Below, one piece after another: positions 1 to 6,320 of a stretch of 6,782 nt of DNA. Below the pieces are notes generated by a model. The model was given only the letters and a program-made list of their open reading frames with translations, did not search any database and had not been told where the DNA came from. The stretch is from Alphaproteobacteria bacterium (lineage in GTDB: Bacteria; Pseudomonadota; Alphaproteobacteria; UBA8366; GCA-2717185). The stretch lies in assembly GCA_016764135.1 (NCBI GenBank), contig JAESSL010000200.1, positions 1 through 6,782 of the forward strand. The letters are read 5' to 3'. Position 1 is the stretch's first letter; every line of letters begins with the position of its first letter. A program made the translations under genes and the position numbers.

Positions 1-771
1 GGGCGCGATCATTGCCGCAACTGGGACTGGGTCTCCAACGCCCTGCGCGACGAATATCATATTATCGCACCGGATCTGCGCGGCCACGGCGATTCACAAT
101 GGATGATCGGCGGCACCTACACCCTGCTGGATTATGTGTATGACATCGCCCAGCTGATCGAGCAGACGCATCTGGGTCCGGTTAAAATTGTCGGCCATTC
201 ACTGGGCGGCGCCGTGAGCCTGATCTATACAGGATTGTATCCGGAGAAGGTTTCCAAACTGGTCGTTATCGAAGGCCTGGGCAATCGACCGACCAAAGAC
301 GGCAAGCCCCGGACGCAAAAACCAATCGAGGAACGGGCGCATGGCTGGGTGAATATCCTGCGGCGTTTTTCCGGTCGCGAGGTCCGAAAATATCAAAGCA
401 TCGAGGAAGCGTTCCAACGGATGCAGGAAGCCAATCCGCATCTGACGCCGGAACAAGCGCGTCATCTGACCGTCCATGGCGCCAATCAAAACGAAGACGG
501 CACCTATAGCTGGAAATTCGACAATTACATCCGCGCTGATTTACCGCTGCGAATTTCAGATGCGGAGCGCGAACGCCTGTGCGCCCGCATCACCTGCCCG
601 ACCCTGCTGTTCAGAGGTGAGGAAAGCTGGGCCAGCGACCCGGAGAAGGATGGCCGCATGGCGCATTTTCAGGACGCCCGTCTGATCAATGTCGCCAATG
701 CCGGACATTGGGTGCAGCATGATCAGCTGGACCTGTTTCTCCGCGAAACCAAGGCGTTTCTCGCGGATTAG
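1..771 (+). CDS. alpha/beta hydrolase fold protein, N-terminus cut by window edge
   Basis: The reading frame is open from base 1, so the gene starts outside the window; the ATG at 103 lies inside the conserved fold and is not the start. Fragment residue numbers are used here. APDLRGHGDS (23-32) is the conserved strand-4 region. GHSLGG around Ser67 is the nucleophile elbow. NAGHW supplies the catalytic His236. The acid is probably Glu207/Glu208 or Asp213 in RGEESWASDP, but sequence alone does not decide. The first residues, GRDHCRNWDW, look like the segment just after the oxyanion-hole HG motif, so about 25-35 residues are probably missing. There is no signal peptide in view, and a cytoplasmic esterase- or epoxide-hydrolase-like enzyme is likely. 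The substrate cannot be named. Its TAG stop overlaps the stop of the convergent TPR gene. Confidence 0.93.
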   Translation, partial: GRDHCRNWDWVSNALRDEYHIIAPDLRGHGDSQWMIGGTYTLLDYVYDIAQLIEQTHLGPVKIVGHSLGGAVSLIYTGLYPEKVSKLVVIEGLGNRPTKDGKPRTQKPIEERAHGWVNILRRFSGREVRKYQSIEEAFQRMQEANPHLTPEQARHLTVHGANQNEDGTYSWKFDNYIRADLPLRISDAERERLCARITCPTLLFRGEESWASDPEKDGRMAHFQDARLINVANAGHWVQHDQLDLFLRETKAFLAD

Positions 772-2198
772 TCAGCCTGAACGCTGTAATGCGCCGCATG
801 CTCCAGCGCGGCTTCGGCCCCGACGTCATCGCCCAATTCACCCAACGCGTCGGCGTATTTCGCCCAACCGCCCACCCCATGCGGTTTGGCGCGGACCCGA
901 CTGGACAGCAACGCGCGGGCTTGTTTTGTGCGGCCCGCGCGGATTGTCGATTCGATCAGAAGTTGGGAAAACAGATCCCGTTGCGCATGGCTGGCGCCCG
1001 TGCGCACAAAGTCCGCGCGCAGGGGCGTCAACAAATCCGCCGCCATCGCATAATCGCCGCGACCATAAGCGCCGATCGCATCGCATAGGGGGATCGCCAC
1101 AGGCGCCATCACCGACGCCGTGGTGTTTTCCGGAGGCTGCTGCGCATAATTCCGCAGGCTCTCCATCAAACGGCCCGCCGCCTCCGTTCGCCCATCCATG
1201 GCGAGCGCGATCATGTCGTGCGCCGTCGTGAACGCCAGCCCCAGATCGCCAACGCGCGATTCGCAGGTATCAGCCAACGCTGCCCAGCGCTCGCCCACAT
1301 CAACGCCGAGAAACTCCAGCCGCATCAACAAGGACGCCGCATTCTGGATGGTGATGTAGAAGTCAGAATCATCCGTCCGCACTGAATCATCATAAAACGC
1401 CAAGACACGGTCGTACTCACCGCGCTCCAGGTGAAACAGCGACAGATGCCACCATAGATGCCCCTTGAACGGGTTTCGGTCATCCCACATATCCTGCGGG
1501 CGCGTCAGCCATTCAACGCCATCGTCCAGCCGCCCTTGCATTTCCATAACATGAGCGACCGCATGCAGCGCCCATAGATCGTCATTGCTGATTTCAAAGG
1601 CGCGCTTGCCATTGGCTTCCGCCGCCGCGTATTCGCCGCTTTCCTCCAGGCCAAACGCATACATGCCCAGAACATTGCCATATCCCGGCGTCTTTTCGTC
1701 CCAGCCACCCAGAACGGCGGCGACATAATCGCGCAAATCGTTGCTGCGTCCCGTCCAGAACAGCGCATGGGTCACCTGACGCAAGGCGAATAAATCCGTC
1801 GGGTCTTCCGTTAAAAGCGCCTCATAGATGGCGCTGGCCTTGCGCTTGTCGCCTTCATAAAGGGCGCGCAGCGCCGCGACATTGGCGCGTTCGCGATCCG
1901 TGGCGCCGTTGAGCCTTGCCTCGGCGGCGTCCAGAGCGGGCCGCACATCATCCAGCACGCGCGTCGATTGCGCGCCCAACATCATCAACCCCTTGAGACA
2001 ATGGCCCATCACAAAATCCGGATCGGCCTCCAACGCCGCCGCCATATGCGTTGGCGCATCCAGCCGATATTCCAGAACATGGCGCACCGCCTTGCGATAA
2101 GCCGTCGCCGCCGCAGCGCTCGTCGTCGATAGCGCTAATCCCTGTTCGTCGTGTTCCATGCCCGTCGTCCCATTCCCTTCGTTCGCCTTATCCTGCAT
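768..2198 (-). CDS. TPR protein of the StaR/TTC38-like family
   Basis: A 476-residue protein, close to the usual length of the StaR-like/TTC38 tetratricopeptide family. It is made of helical repeats throughout. The best signatures are HAVAHVMEMQGR (about 212-223), the aromatic HLWWHLSLFHLERG (247-260) followed by YDRVLAFYD, and an early ADPDFVMGHCLKG repeat. These match the family pattern as I know it. No signal peptide or membrane segment is seen, so it is probably a cytoplasmic scaffold or protein-binding factor. Streptomyces StaR was named from a glycopeptide cluster, but its biochemical role is unclear, so no function is assigned. Start choice: the first ATG (2198) has no Shine-Dalgarno and directly follows a possible -10 box (TATAGT). 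The ATG at 2159 (Met14) has GGGA 8 bases upstream and may be the real start. The 3' end overlaps the convergent hydrolase gene by 4 bases. Confidence 0.88.
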   Translation of the reverse strand: MQDKANEGNGTTGMEHDEQGLALSTTSAAAATAYRKAVRHVLEYRLDAPTHMAAALEADPDFVMGHCLKGLMMLGAQSTRVLDDVRPALDAAEARLNGATDRERANVAALRALYEGDKRKASAIYEALLTEDPTDLFALRQVTHALFWTGRSNDLRDYVAAVLGGWDEKTPGYGNVLGMYAFGLEESGEYAAAEANGKRAFEISNDDLWALHAVAHVMEMQGRLDDGVEWLTRPQDMWDDRNPFKGHLWWHLSLFHLERGEYDRVLAFYDDSVRTDDSDFYITIQNAASLLMRLEFLGVDVGERWAALADTCESRVGDLGLAFTTAHDMIALAMDGRTEAAGRLMESLRNYAQQPPENTTASVMAPVAIPLCDAIGAYGRGDYAMAADLLTPLRADFVRTGASHAQRDLFSQLLIESTIRAGRTKQARALLSSRVRAKPHGVGGWAKYADALGELGDDVGAEAALEHAAHYSVQAD

Positions 2199-2245
2199 AC
2201 TATAGGGGGCAGGATTAATATCTAGATGTCAGAAAGGCTCCGTTC
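2199..2245. promoter_or_regulatory. divergent promoter gap between TPR gene and secreted-protein gene
   Basis: This 47-base gap must carry signals for at least the plus-strand gene. On the minus strand TATAGT (2199-2204) resembles a -10 box and touches the first ATG of the TPR gene. On the plus strand the AT-rich stretch TTAATAT (2215-2221) could be a -10. AGAAAGG (2231-2237) is a good ribosome binding site 8 bases before the ATG at 2246. No convincing -35 was found on either strand, so promoter positions are tentative. Confidence 0.35.
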
Positions 2246-3169
2246 ATGAAAATCTGGAAATCTACGCTGTTTACCCTGCTGTTTGTCGCGGGCCCGCTTT
2301 ACATTTCCGCAACGCAGGCCCAGTCGCGATACGAATCCTGGCGCCAAAAACCGGACAAACTCGAATCAATTGTTCAGGATCTGCGCGCCCTTGTCGACGA
2401 AGCGGATCACGCGCGCGCCGCCGACCCGCGATTTTTGAGCGACCTTCGCACGCTCGCCAACAAATACAGCGACCCGTGGCCCGCGCTCCTCATTCAGGAC
2501 AGCTTTCGCGACGGAGACTTTACCAGAAATCCAGCGTGGATTGTCGATAGCGGTTTTTTTGAAACGCCCTATTCCGGCGGCCTTCGCAGCCTGACCGTTG
2601 AGCCCGCGCGCATCGCCACGCGCGAAGAGCCCGCCCCGCGCCAGGACCGACCCGAAGATATCGCCGCAATCTTATTGGGGCAGATCCTAAATCAGGGCCG
2701 GAGCCGCGAAGAGCCGCGACGACAAGCGACAGCGCCAGCGGAAATGCCCCAAAATACGCGACCCGGCGAAATTCACCTGACCGCCCCCGTCACCAACGCC
2801 TTTTCACTCACCATAAACTTTCGAGCGGAAGCGCTGAGCGAGGCGTTTGGGATCGGCTTTTTCCAGACCGCGGACCGCCGCACCGGATATACGCTCATCC
2901 ACGCCGCTGAACACGGCTTCCGGCTTGAACGGCGCGGCGCGCGAGGCGCAATCGACATCGCAACCTCGCCGACCGTCCTGACGTTAAAAACAGCCCATGA
3001 GCTGGTCTGGACCCGCGCGGCGGACGGCGCGATGATCGTGACGCTGGACGGCGCCACGCTCTTTACGATAACCGACAGAGGGTTCCGCGATGATTGGCGG
3101 GGGCTGACCGTGACCAACACCGGGGGCGACATCACCATTTCCACCATCAAGGTCAAGGGCGCGCGGTAG
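2246..3169 (+). CDS. secreted protein of unknown function, possible jelly-roll C-terminal domain
   Basis: A 307-residue protein. The N-terminus has the form of a Sec signal peptide: Lys2 and Lys5, a hydrophobic core at about 8-20, then SATQA/QS with likely cleavage after Ala25. The mature protein has a charged helical stretch (about 30-75) and the segment FRDGDFTRNPAW (87-98) leading into SGFF. A low-complexity linker rich in Arg, Glu, Pro and Gln follows (about 122-172). The C-terminal part (about 174-304) is beta-rich, with ELVWTRAADGAMIVTLDGA (252-270) and GLTVTNTGGDITIS. That pattern resembles concanavalin-A/LamG-like jelly-roll domains that bind glycans or coat surfaces, but this is only pattern resemblance. 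No lipobox Cys is seen, so it is expected to be soluble in the periplasm or exported. AGAAAGG sits 8 bases before the start. The 3' end overlaps the convergent azoreductase gene by 17 bases. I do not recognise a named family. Confidence 0.85.
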   Translation: MKIWKSTLFTLLFVAGPLYISATQAQSRYESWRQKPDKLESIVQDLRALVDEADHARAADPRFLSDLRTLANKYSDPWPALLIQDSFRDGDFTRNPAWIVDSGFFETPYSGGLRSLTVEPARIATREEPAPRQDRPEDIAAILLGQILNQGRSREEPRRQATAPAEMPQNTRPGEIHLTAPVTNAFSLTINFRAEALSEAFGIGFFQTADRRTGYTLIHAAEHGFRLERRGARGAIDIATSPTVLTLKTAHELVWTRAADGAMIVTLDGATLFTITDRGFRDDWRGLTVTNTGGDITISTIKVKGAR

Positions 3170-3185
3170 CCAACTCCGCTTGACC
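3151..3185. terminator. possible bidirectional hairpin at convergent gene ends
   Basis: GGTCAAG (3151-3157) is perfectly complementary to CTTGACC (3179-3185). An inner CGG/CCG pairing (3164-3166 with 3176-3178) lies around the 9-base loop. The hairpin spans both stop codons of the convergent pair, where a shared terminator would be expected. There is no U-tract on either side and an unpaired bulge interrupts the stem, so it is a weak candidate. Confidence 0.25.
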
Positions 3186-3788
3186 CGAGAGCCTTTCGGA
3201 GATTTCCAGCTGTAACGCATCAAACACTTCCTGGGGTGGCGGGGCGCCGCCGGCCATCTTTTCCAGATAAAAGAACGATACGTCCGTAAGGCCAATAGTC
3301 TTCAGTACGGCATGTAAATACGGCGTCAGGAAGTCCGGTTGGCCTGCGTCTTCTCCAAGAACGCCGCCCCCGGCCGATACGAGAATATAGCTGGGCTTAT
3401 CGGTCAAAAGCCCTTCTTTGCCACGCGGCGTGCGCACGAAAGTTCGATTGATCCGCAATACCTGATCAATCCACGCCTTGAGGGGCGCCGGAACCGTAAA
3501 ATTGTGCATCGGCGTGCTCACCACGAGAATATCCGCCCGCATCAGTTCTTTGATGAGCGCCTCCGAAACTTGAAGGCTGGGTTCGTCTCGCGCCGCCGTT
3601 TCATCCAGATACATATGCGCCGTATACGCCGCATCGATAAAGGGAATGGCGTCTGTCGCCAAGTCGCGGCGATTGACATGCGCGCCCGGCGATTGACGCG
3701 TCAGCGACGCAATCATTTTCTGGCCAGCCTGAAAACTTAAAGACGCCGCACCGCGCGCGCTGCAATTCAACCACAAAATTTCTTTCAT
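3153..3788 (-). CDS. azoR: FMN-dependent NADH-azoreductase (AzoR/AcpD family)
   Basis: A 211-residue flavodoxin-like protein, near the roughly 200 residues usual for AzoR. The family reduces azo dyes and quinones by two electrons, using NADH and FMN as a cytoplasmic homodimer. Visible landmarks: strand 1 ILWLNCSARG with the phosphate loop at about 9-18; the FMN-contacting PMHNF (93-97) followed by VPAPLKAWIDQVLR, which matches the family's PMYNF...LKAWID block; and the SAGGG loop (138-142), where E. coli AzoR has SRGG. Met1 is needed to keep strand 1. A GGGAG lies 12 bases before the ATG, and a G-run abuts it. It is the last gene of the minus-strand operon, 23 bases after the GNAT gene. The natural substrate is more likely a quinone or other electrophile than an azo dye. 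The gene symbol is by family only. Confidence 0.9.
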   Translation of the reverse strand: MKEILWLNCSARGAASLSFQAGQKMIASLTRQSPGAHVNRRDLATDAIPFIDAAYTAHMYLDETAARDEPSLQVSEALIKELMRADILVVSTPMHNFTVPAPLKAWIDQVLRINRTFVRTPRGKEGLLTDKPSYILVSAGGGVLGEDAGQPDFLTPYLHAVLKTIGLTDVSFFYLEKMAGGAPPPQEVFDALQLEISERLSGQAELATARP

Positions 3789-3811
3789 CCCCCCTGCCGT
3801 CTCCCGTTTTC

Positions 3812-4291
3812 TTATTCATCAACATTTTCGATATCGAGCGTTTGCGCAAAATGCATGCCCGTCGCAAGCAATCCAGCCCTGTAGTAGAAACGCTGCGCCA
3901 GATTGTTTCCAAGGCCGGTGTCGAGAACCAGTTGGCGGCACTTCCGCGCTCGCCCTATGCCCGAGACATGATCCAGAAGCGCCCGGCCAACGCCCTTGCC
4001 ACGCATTGCATCATCCACCACCAGATCATCGACATATATAAATCGACCGTAAATGGTGTTTTCCATGATCCTGTATCCGGCAAGACCAAGTGGCGGCGAC
4101 CCGACAGTCGCGCGCGCCAGAAGCAAACCATACCCGTCGCTCATCTGGCGGCCAATCTGGTCGACATAGGAGCCAACGTCGCCAAGATGTGGCCGCAACG
4201 CGCGCATCAACGCAAAACTGGACGCAATCTCCGCTGCGGAGTCCGCCTGACATATTTCACCAACCTCGGAACACCCGACGGTCGCCGTCAT
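3812..4291 (-). CDS. GNAT family N-acetyltransferase
   Basis: A 159-residue acetyl-CoA-dependent acyltransferase of the GNAT fold, using the start at 4291. Motif A is clear: the beta-4 strand YVDDLVV (86-92), then the pyrophosphate-binding loop RGKGVG (97-102) and helix RALLDHV. Further on, LVLDTGLGN and AQRFYYRAG form the usual motif-B region (asparagine/tyrosine end of the fold). An N-terminal LRPHLGDVGSYVDQI segment is typical of a common bacterial subgroup. The frame extends upstream to an ATG at 4342, but ATG 4291 overlaps the stop of the upstream AhpD-like gene as ATGA (4288-4291). That is a standard translational-coupling arrangement and keeps the expected domain start. There is no separate Shine-Dalgarno. 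The acceptor substrate is unknown. The context suggests co-function with the AhpD-like protein and the azoreductase. Confidence 0.9.
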   Translation of the reverse strand: MTATVGCSEVGEICQADSAAEIASSFALMRALRPHLGDVGSYVDQIGRQMSDGYGLLLARATVGSPPLGLAGYRIMENTIYGRFIYVDDLVVDDAMRGKGVGRALLDHVSGIGRARKCRQLVLDTGLGNNLAQRFYYRAGLLATGMHFAQTLDIENVDE

Positions 4292-4740
4292 GCCAACGCA
4301 TCCGGTACTTGCTTCCGCAGCCCGACAGCCATCCGGTTCCATGAATTGATCTGCGCAATAAGAACCGTCAGGTCGATAACCTCCTTCTCAGAAAAATGAT
4401 CCTGAAGGGGCGTATAATCGCTATCCGGCGCCTGACTTTCCGCCACCAGCGTCAGGGCCTCGGTCCAGGCCAGCGCCGCGCGCTCCCGGGGCGTATAGAG
4501 ATTCACTTCGCGCCATGCGTTCAACAAGTAGAGACGTTGTTCCGTTTCGCCATGCGCCCGCGCGGTTTGCGTATGCATATTGATGCAATAGGCGCAGCCA
4601 TTGATTTGCGAAGCGCGCAGCTTCACCAATTCAATCAGATCAATGCCCAGACCTGATTGTTGTACATAAGTCTCGACGCCAAGAAGCGCCTTCAAGGCGG
4701 CGGGCGCGATTTTTTCATAATTCAATCGTTCAACGGACAT
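4288..4740 (-). CDS. AhpD-like / carboxymuconolactone decarboxylase family protein
   Basis: A 150-residue all-helical protein of the CMD/AhpD superfamily. The diagnostic block ELVKLRASQINGCAYC (37-52) is followed by INMH, giving the redox motif C49-x-x-C52-x-x-x-H56 with Glu37 upstream. In AhpD-type enzymes these residues carry out alkylhydroperoxidase chemistry through a dithiol/disulfide cycle. True gamma-carboxymuconolactone decarboxylases lack the CxxC, so that activity is unlikely here. The C-terminal half (RERAALAWTEALTLVAE, then INSWNRMAV) is typical of this single-domain subgroup. No signal peptide is seen, so it is cytoplasmic. AGAAAGAA lies 6 bases before the ATG. It is the first gene of the operon, and the GNAT gene starts within its stop codon (ATGA). 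The promoter is probably in the gap shared with the divergent MocR gene. Confidence 0.93.
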   Translation of the reverse strand: MSVERLNYEKIAPAALKALLGVETYVQQSGLGIDLIELVKLRASQINGCAYCINMHTQTARAHGETEQRLYLLNAWREVNLYTPRERAALAWTEALTLVAESQAPDSDYTPLQDHFSEKEVIDLTVLIAQINSWNRMAVGLRKQVPDALA

Positions 4741-4779
4741 ACGCGGTTCTTTCTGGTGAGTGGCGAATTGACGTTGCCA

Positions 4780-4785
4780 AGCATA
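4780..4785 (-). promoter_or_regulatory. candidate -10 box for the AhpD-GNAT-azoR operon
   Basis: On the minus strand TATGCT (4780-4785) matches the -10 consensus at four of six positions. It lies about 40 bases upstream of the AhpD-like start codon, giving a short leader. The -35 window at a 17-18 base spacing (about 4803-4809) is only weakly consensus-like (CTTAAT) and falls inside the repeated operator-like elements. That layout fits control by a regulator binding over the -35 region. Confidence 0.35.
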
Positions 4786-4793
4786 TGGAATTT

Positions 4794-4845
4794 TGGACTA
4801 TTATTAAGATCCATAACTTAATAAAATTACTGGACCATAAATTAA
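4794..4845. promoter_or_regulatory. operator-like repeat cluster, probable MocR binding region
   Basis: Three related elements lie in one orientation: GGACTATTATTAA (4795-4807), GATCCATAACTTAA (4808-4821) and GGACCATAAATTAA (4832-4845). The last two agree at 11 of 14 positions, and the first and third share TGGACYAT at their left ends, 37 bases apart. Superimposed is a perfect inverted repeat, TTATTAAG (4801-4808) and CTTAATAA (4817-4824). MocR-type regulators typically bind spaced direct repeats; from memory, the related TauR recognises CTGGACYTAA repeats, and CTGGACCATAA here is close to that. Assignment to the adjacent MocR gene is inference. Confidence 0.5.
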
Positions 4846-4858
4846 CGCTAAGATCGTC

Positions 4859-6295
4859 ATGGACGCCTCTGCGCTCACCATAGACCGGCAAGACGCCGCC
4901 CCGCTTTACTGGCAAATCTACGAACGCTTCCGGGACGCCTTTCGCTCAGGTTCCCTGCGTCCCGGCGACCATGTGCCGTCCTCACGCAGCCTCGCCAGCG
5001 AGTTGGGCGTCGCGCGCGGCACGGTGGAGGAAGCCTACGCCCTGCTCTCCGCCGAAGGTTATTTGATGCGGGACGGACGGCGCGGCAGCATCATATCCAC
5101 TCAGTTATCGAATTTGCCAATCCTCGCCCCCGACAAGGACAAAGTCACCGACGAGGCCAAGAAAGAGACCAGAACAGCGCGACCGGGGCGTTGGGACAAC
5201 CGCCCGCGAAAACCATCGCCGTTTCAATTGGGCTTGCCGGCGCTGGACGTGTTTCCCCGTAAGTTATGGTCTCGTCTGACCGCGCGTCAGGCGCGAATGG
5301 TTGGGGAAAGCGACATGACGTATCCCGATATGTGCGGGTATTGGCCCTTGCGGGACGCGATTGCGCAATATCTCGCGCTTTCGCGCGGCATCCATTGCGC
5401 CCCCGACAACATCATCATCACCGGCGGCTATCAGGGCGCGCTGGATTTGGCGATCCACACTATCCTGAACCCCGGCGACAAGGTTTGGCTCGAGGACCCC
5501 GGCTATTTTCGTGCTCAATTGGCGATCCAGAACTCAACCGCGCAGGCCGTTCCCATTGGTGTTGATACGGACGGTCTGCGCGTGCAGGACGGCGTTGATC
5601 TGGCGCCGGACGCCCGGCTTGCAATCGTGACCCCGTCGCATCACAGCCCGACCTGCGTCGCCATGTCGTTGCCGCGCCGTATGGCGCTGCTGTCATGGGC
5701 CAGCGAGAATGATTCCTGGATTATCGAGGATGATTACGACGGGGAATTTCATTATTCAGGCAAAAAACTACCTGCCCTGAAGAGCCTTGATGCGCAAGGT
5801 CGCGTACTTTACGCGGGCAGCTTCAGTAAAACGCTCTATCCGAGTTTACGGTTGGGATACCTTGTCGCGCCGGATGAAGTGTTGGACCGTCTGGAGCAGG
5901 CGGTGCAGTTCCACGCCGCTGGCGTCGCGACGTTGCAACAAGCGGTCACCGCCCAGTTCATGATCGAAGGACATTTTACGCGGCACCTGAAACGCATGCG
6001 AACGCTGTATGCGCGACGCCGCACCGTGCTGGCGGCGGCGTTATCCAAAACCTTTCCGGACATGCTCGATATTCATCTGGAAGGCGGAGGCATGAACATC
6101 ATCGCGGGCCTGCCCGGCCACCTGTCAGACGTTGAGCTTGTTGCGCGCGCCGCAAAACACGGCGTCGCCATCCAGGCGTTATCGGAGAACGCCCTTGTCG
6201 ACAGAGGCCATAACGCATTGGTCTTTGGCTTTACCAACACACCGGAGGAAGACGCCGAAGCGCTGTGCCTAAAGCTCAAGAAACAACTGGCGTGA
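4859..6295 (+). CDS. MocR-type PLP-dependent transcriptional regulator (GntR HTH plus aminotransferase domain)
   Basis: A 478-residue two-domain protein of the usual MocR length. The GntR-type winged helix-turn-helix occupies about 10-80: PLYWQIYERFRDAF, then PSSRSLASELGVARGTVEEAY (helices 2-3), then the wing at RDGRRGS. A linker of about 35 residues leads to a fold-type I aminotransferase domain (about 120-478). PLP landmarks are TGGYQGALDL, EDPGYF, EDDYDGEF with Asp291 (pyridine nitrogen) and Tyr293, and SFSKT with Lys324 as the Schiff-base lysine. Asp291 and Lys324 are 33 residues apart, as in GabR. The usual TPSHQ(F/Y)P motif reads TPSHHSP (258-264), which may alter ligand recognition. 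The domain normally senses PLP or an amino compound and does not act as an enzyme. The start is set by the HTH; no Shine-Dalgarno precedes it. It is divergent from the AhpD-GNAT-azoR operon, its likely target. The ligand is unknown; PdxR-, TauR- or GabR-like roles cannot be told apart. Confidence 0.93.
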   Translation: MDASALTIDRQDAAPLYWQIYERFRDAFRSGSLRPGDHVPSSRSLASELGVARGTVEEAYALLSAEGYLMRDGRRGSIISTQLSNLPILAPDKDKVTDEAKKETRTARPGRWDNRPRKPSPFQLGLPALDVFPRKLWSRLTARQARMVGESDMTYPDMCGYWPLRDAIAQYLALSRGIHCAPDNIIITGGYQGALDLAIHTILNPGDKVWLEDPGYFRAQLAIQNSTAQAVPIGVDTDGLRVQDGVDLAPDARLAIVTPSHHSPTCVAMSLPRRMALLSWASENDSWIIEDDYDGEFHYSGKKLPALKSLDAQGRVLYAGSFSKTLYPSLRLGYLVAPDEVLDRLEQAVQFHAAGVATLQQAVTAQFMIEGHFTRHLKRMRTLYARRRTVLAAALSKTFPDMLDIHLEGGGMNIIAGLPGHLSDVELVARAAKHGVAIQALSENALVDRGHNALVFGFTNTPEEDAEALCLKLKKQLA

Positions 6296-6320
6296 CTCTA
6301 TTTCAGACCGCCAAACCCGA

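Noticed and set aside
103..771. Hydrolase starting at the internal ATG at 103
   Set aside because: The frame is open to base 1 and encodes conserved fold residues (APDLRGHGDS) upstream of that ATG, so the start is outside the window.
689..1231. 180-codon plus-strand open frame opposite the TPR gene
   Set aside because: Low-complexity Pro/Arg/Ser-rich translation with no recognisable domain; explained as an antisense shadow of GC-rich coding sequence.
2773..3156. 127-codon minus-strand open frame inside the secreted-protein gene
   Set aside because: Ser/Val-rich shadow of the beta-rich domain on the other strand, with no start signal or motif support.
4292..4342. Extended N-terminus of the GNAT protein from ATG 4342
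   Set aside because: It would overlap the AhpD-like gene by 55 bases. The ATG at 4291 forms a standard ATGA overlap and keeps the whole domain.
3842..4399. 185-codon plus-strand open frame opposite the GNAT gene and the AhpD-like gene end
   Set aside because: It lies antisense to two well-supported genes, the translation resembles no family, and it runs across both genes as a shadow would.
4768..4773. TTGACG as a plus-strand -35 box for the MocR gene
   Set aside because: It matches the consensus well, but no -10-like hexamer lies 16-18 bases downstream (the sequence there is TTTTGG).
6296..6320. Possible terminator between the MocR and DMT genes
   Set aside because: The 25-base gap contains no stem of useful length and no T-run.
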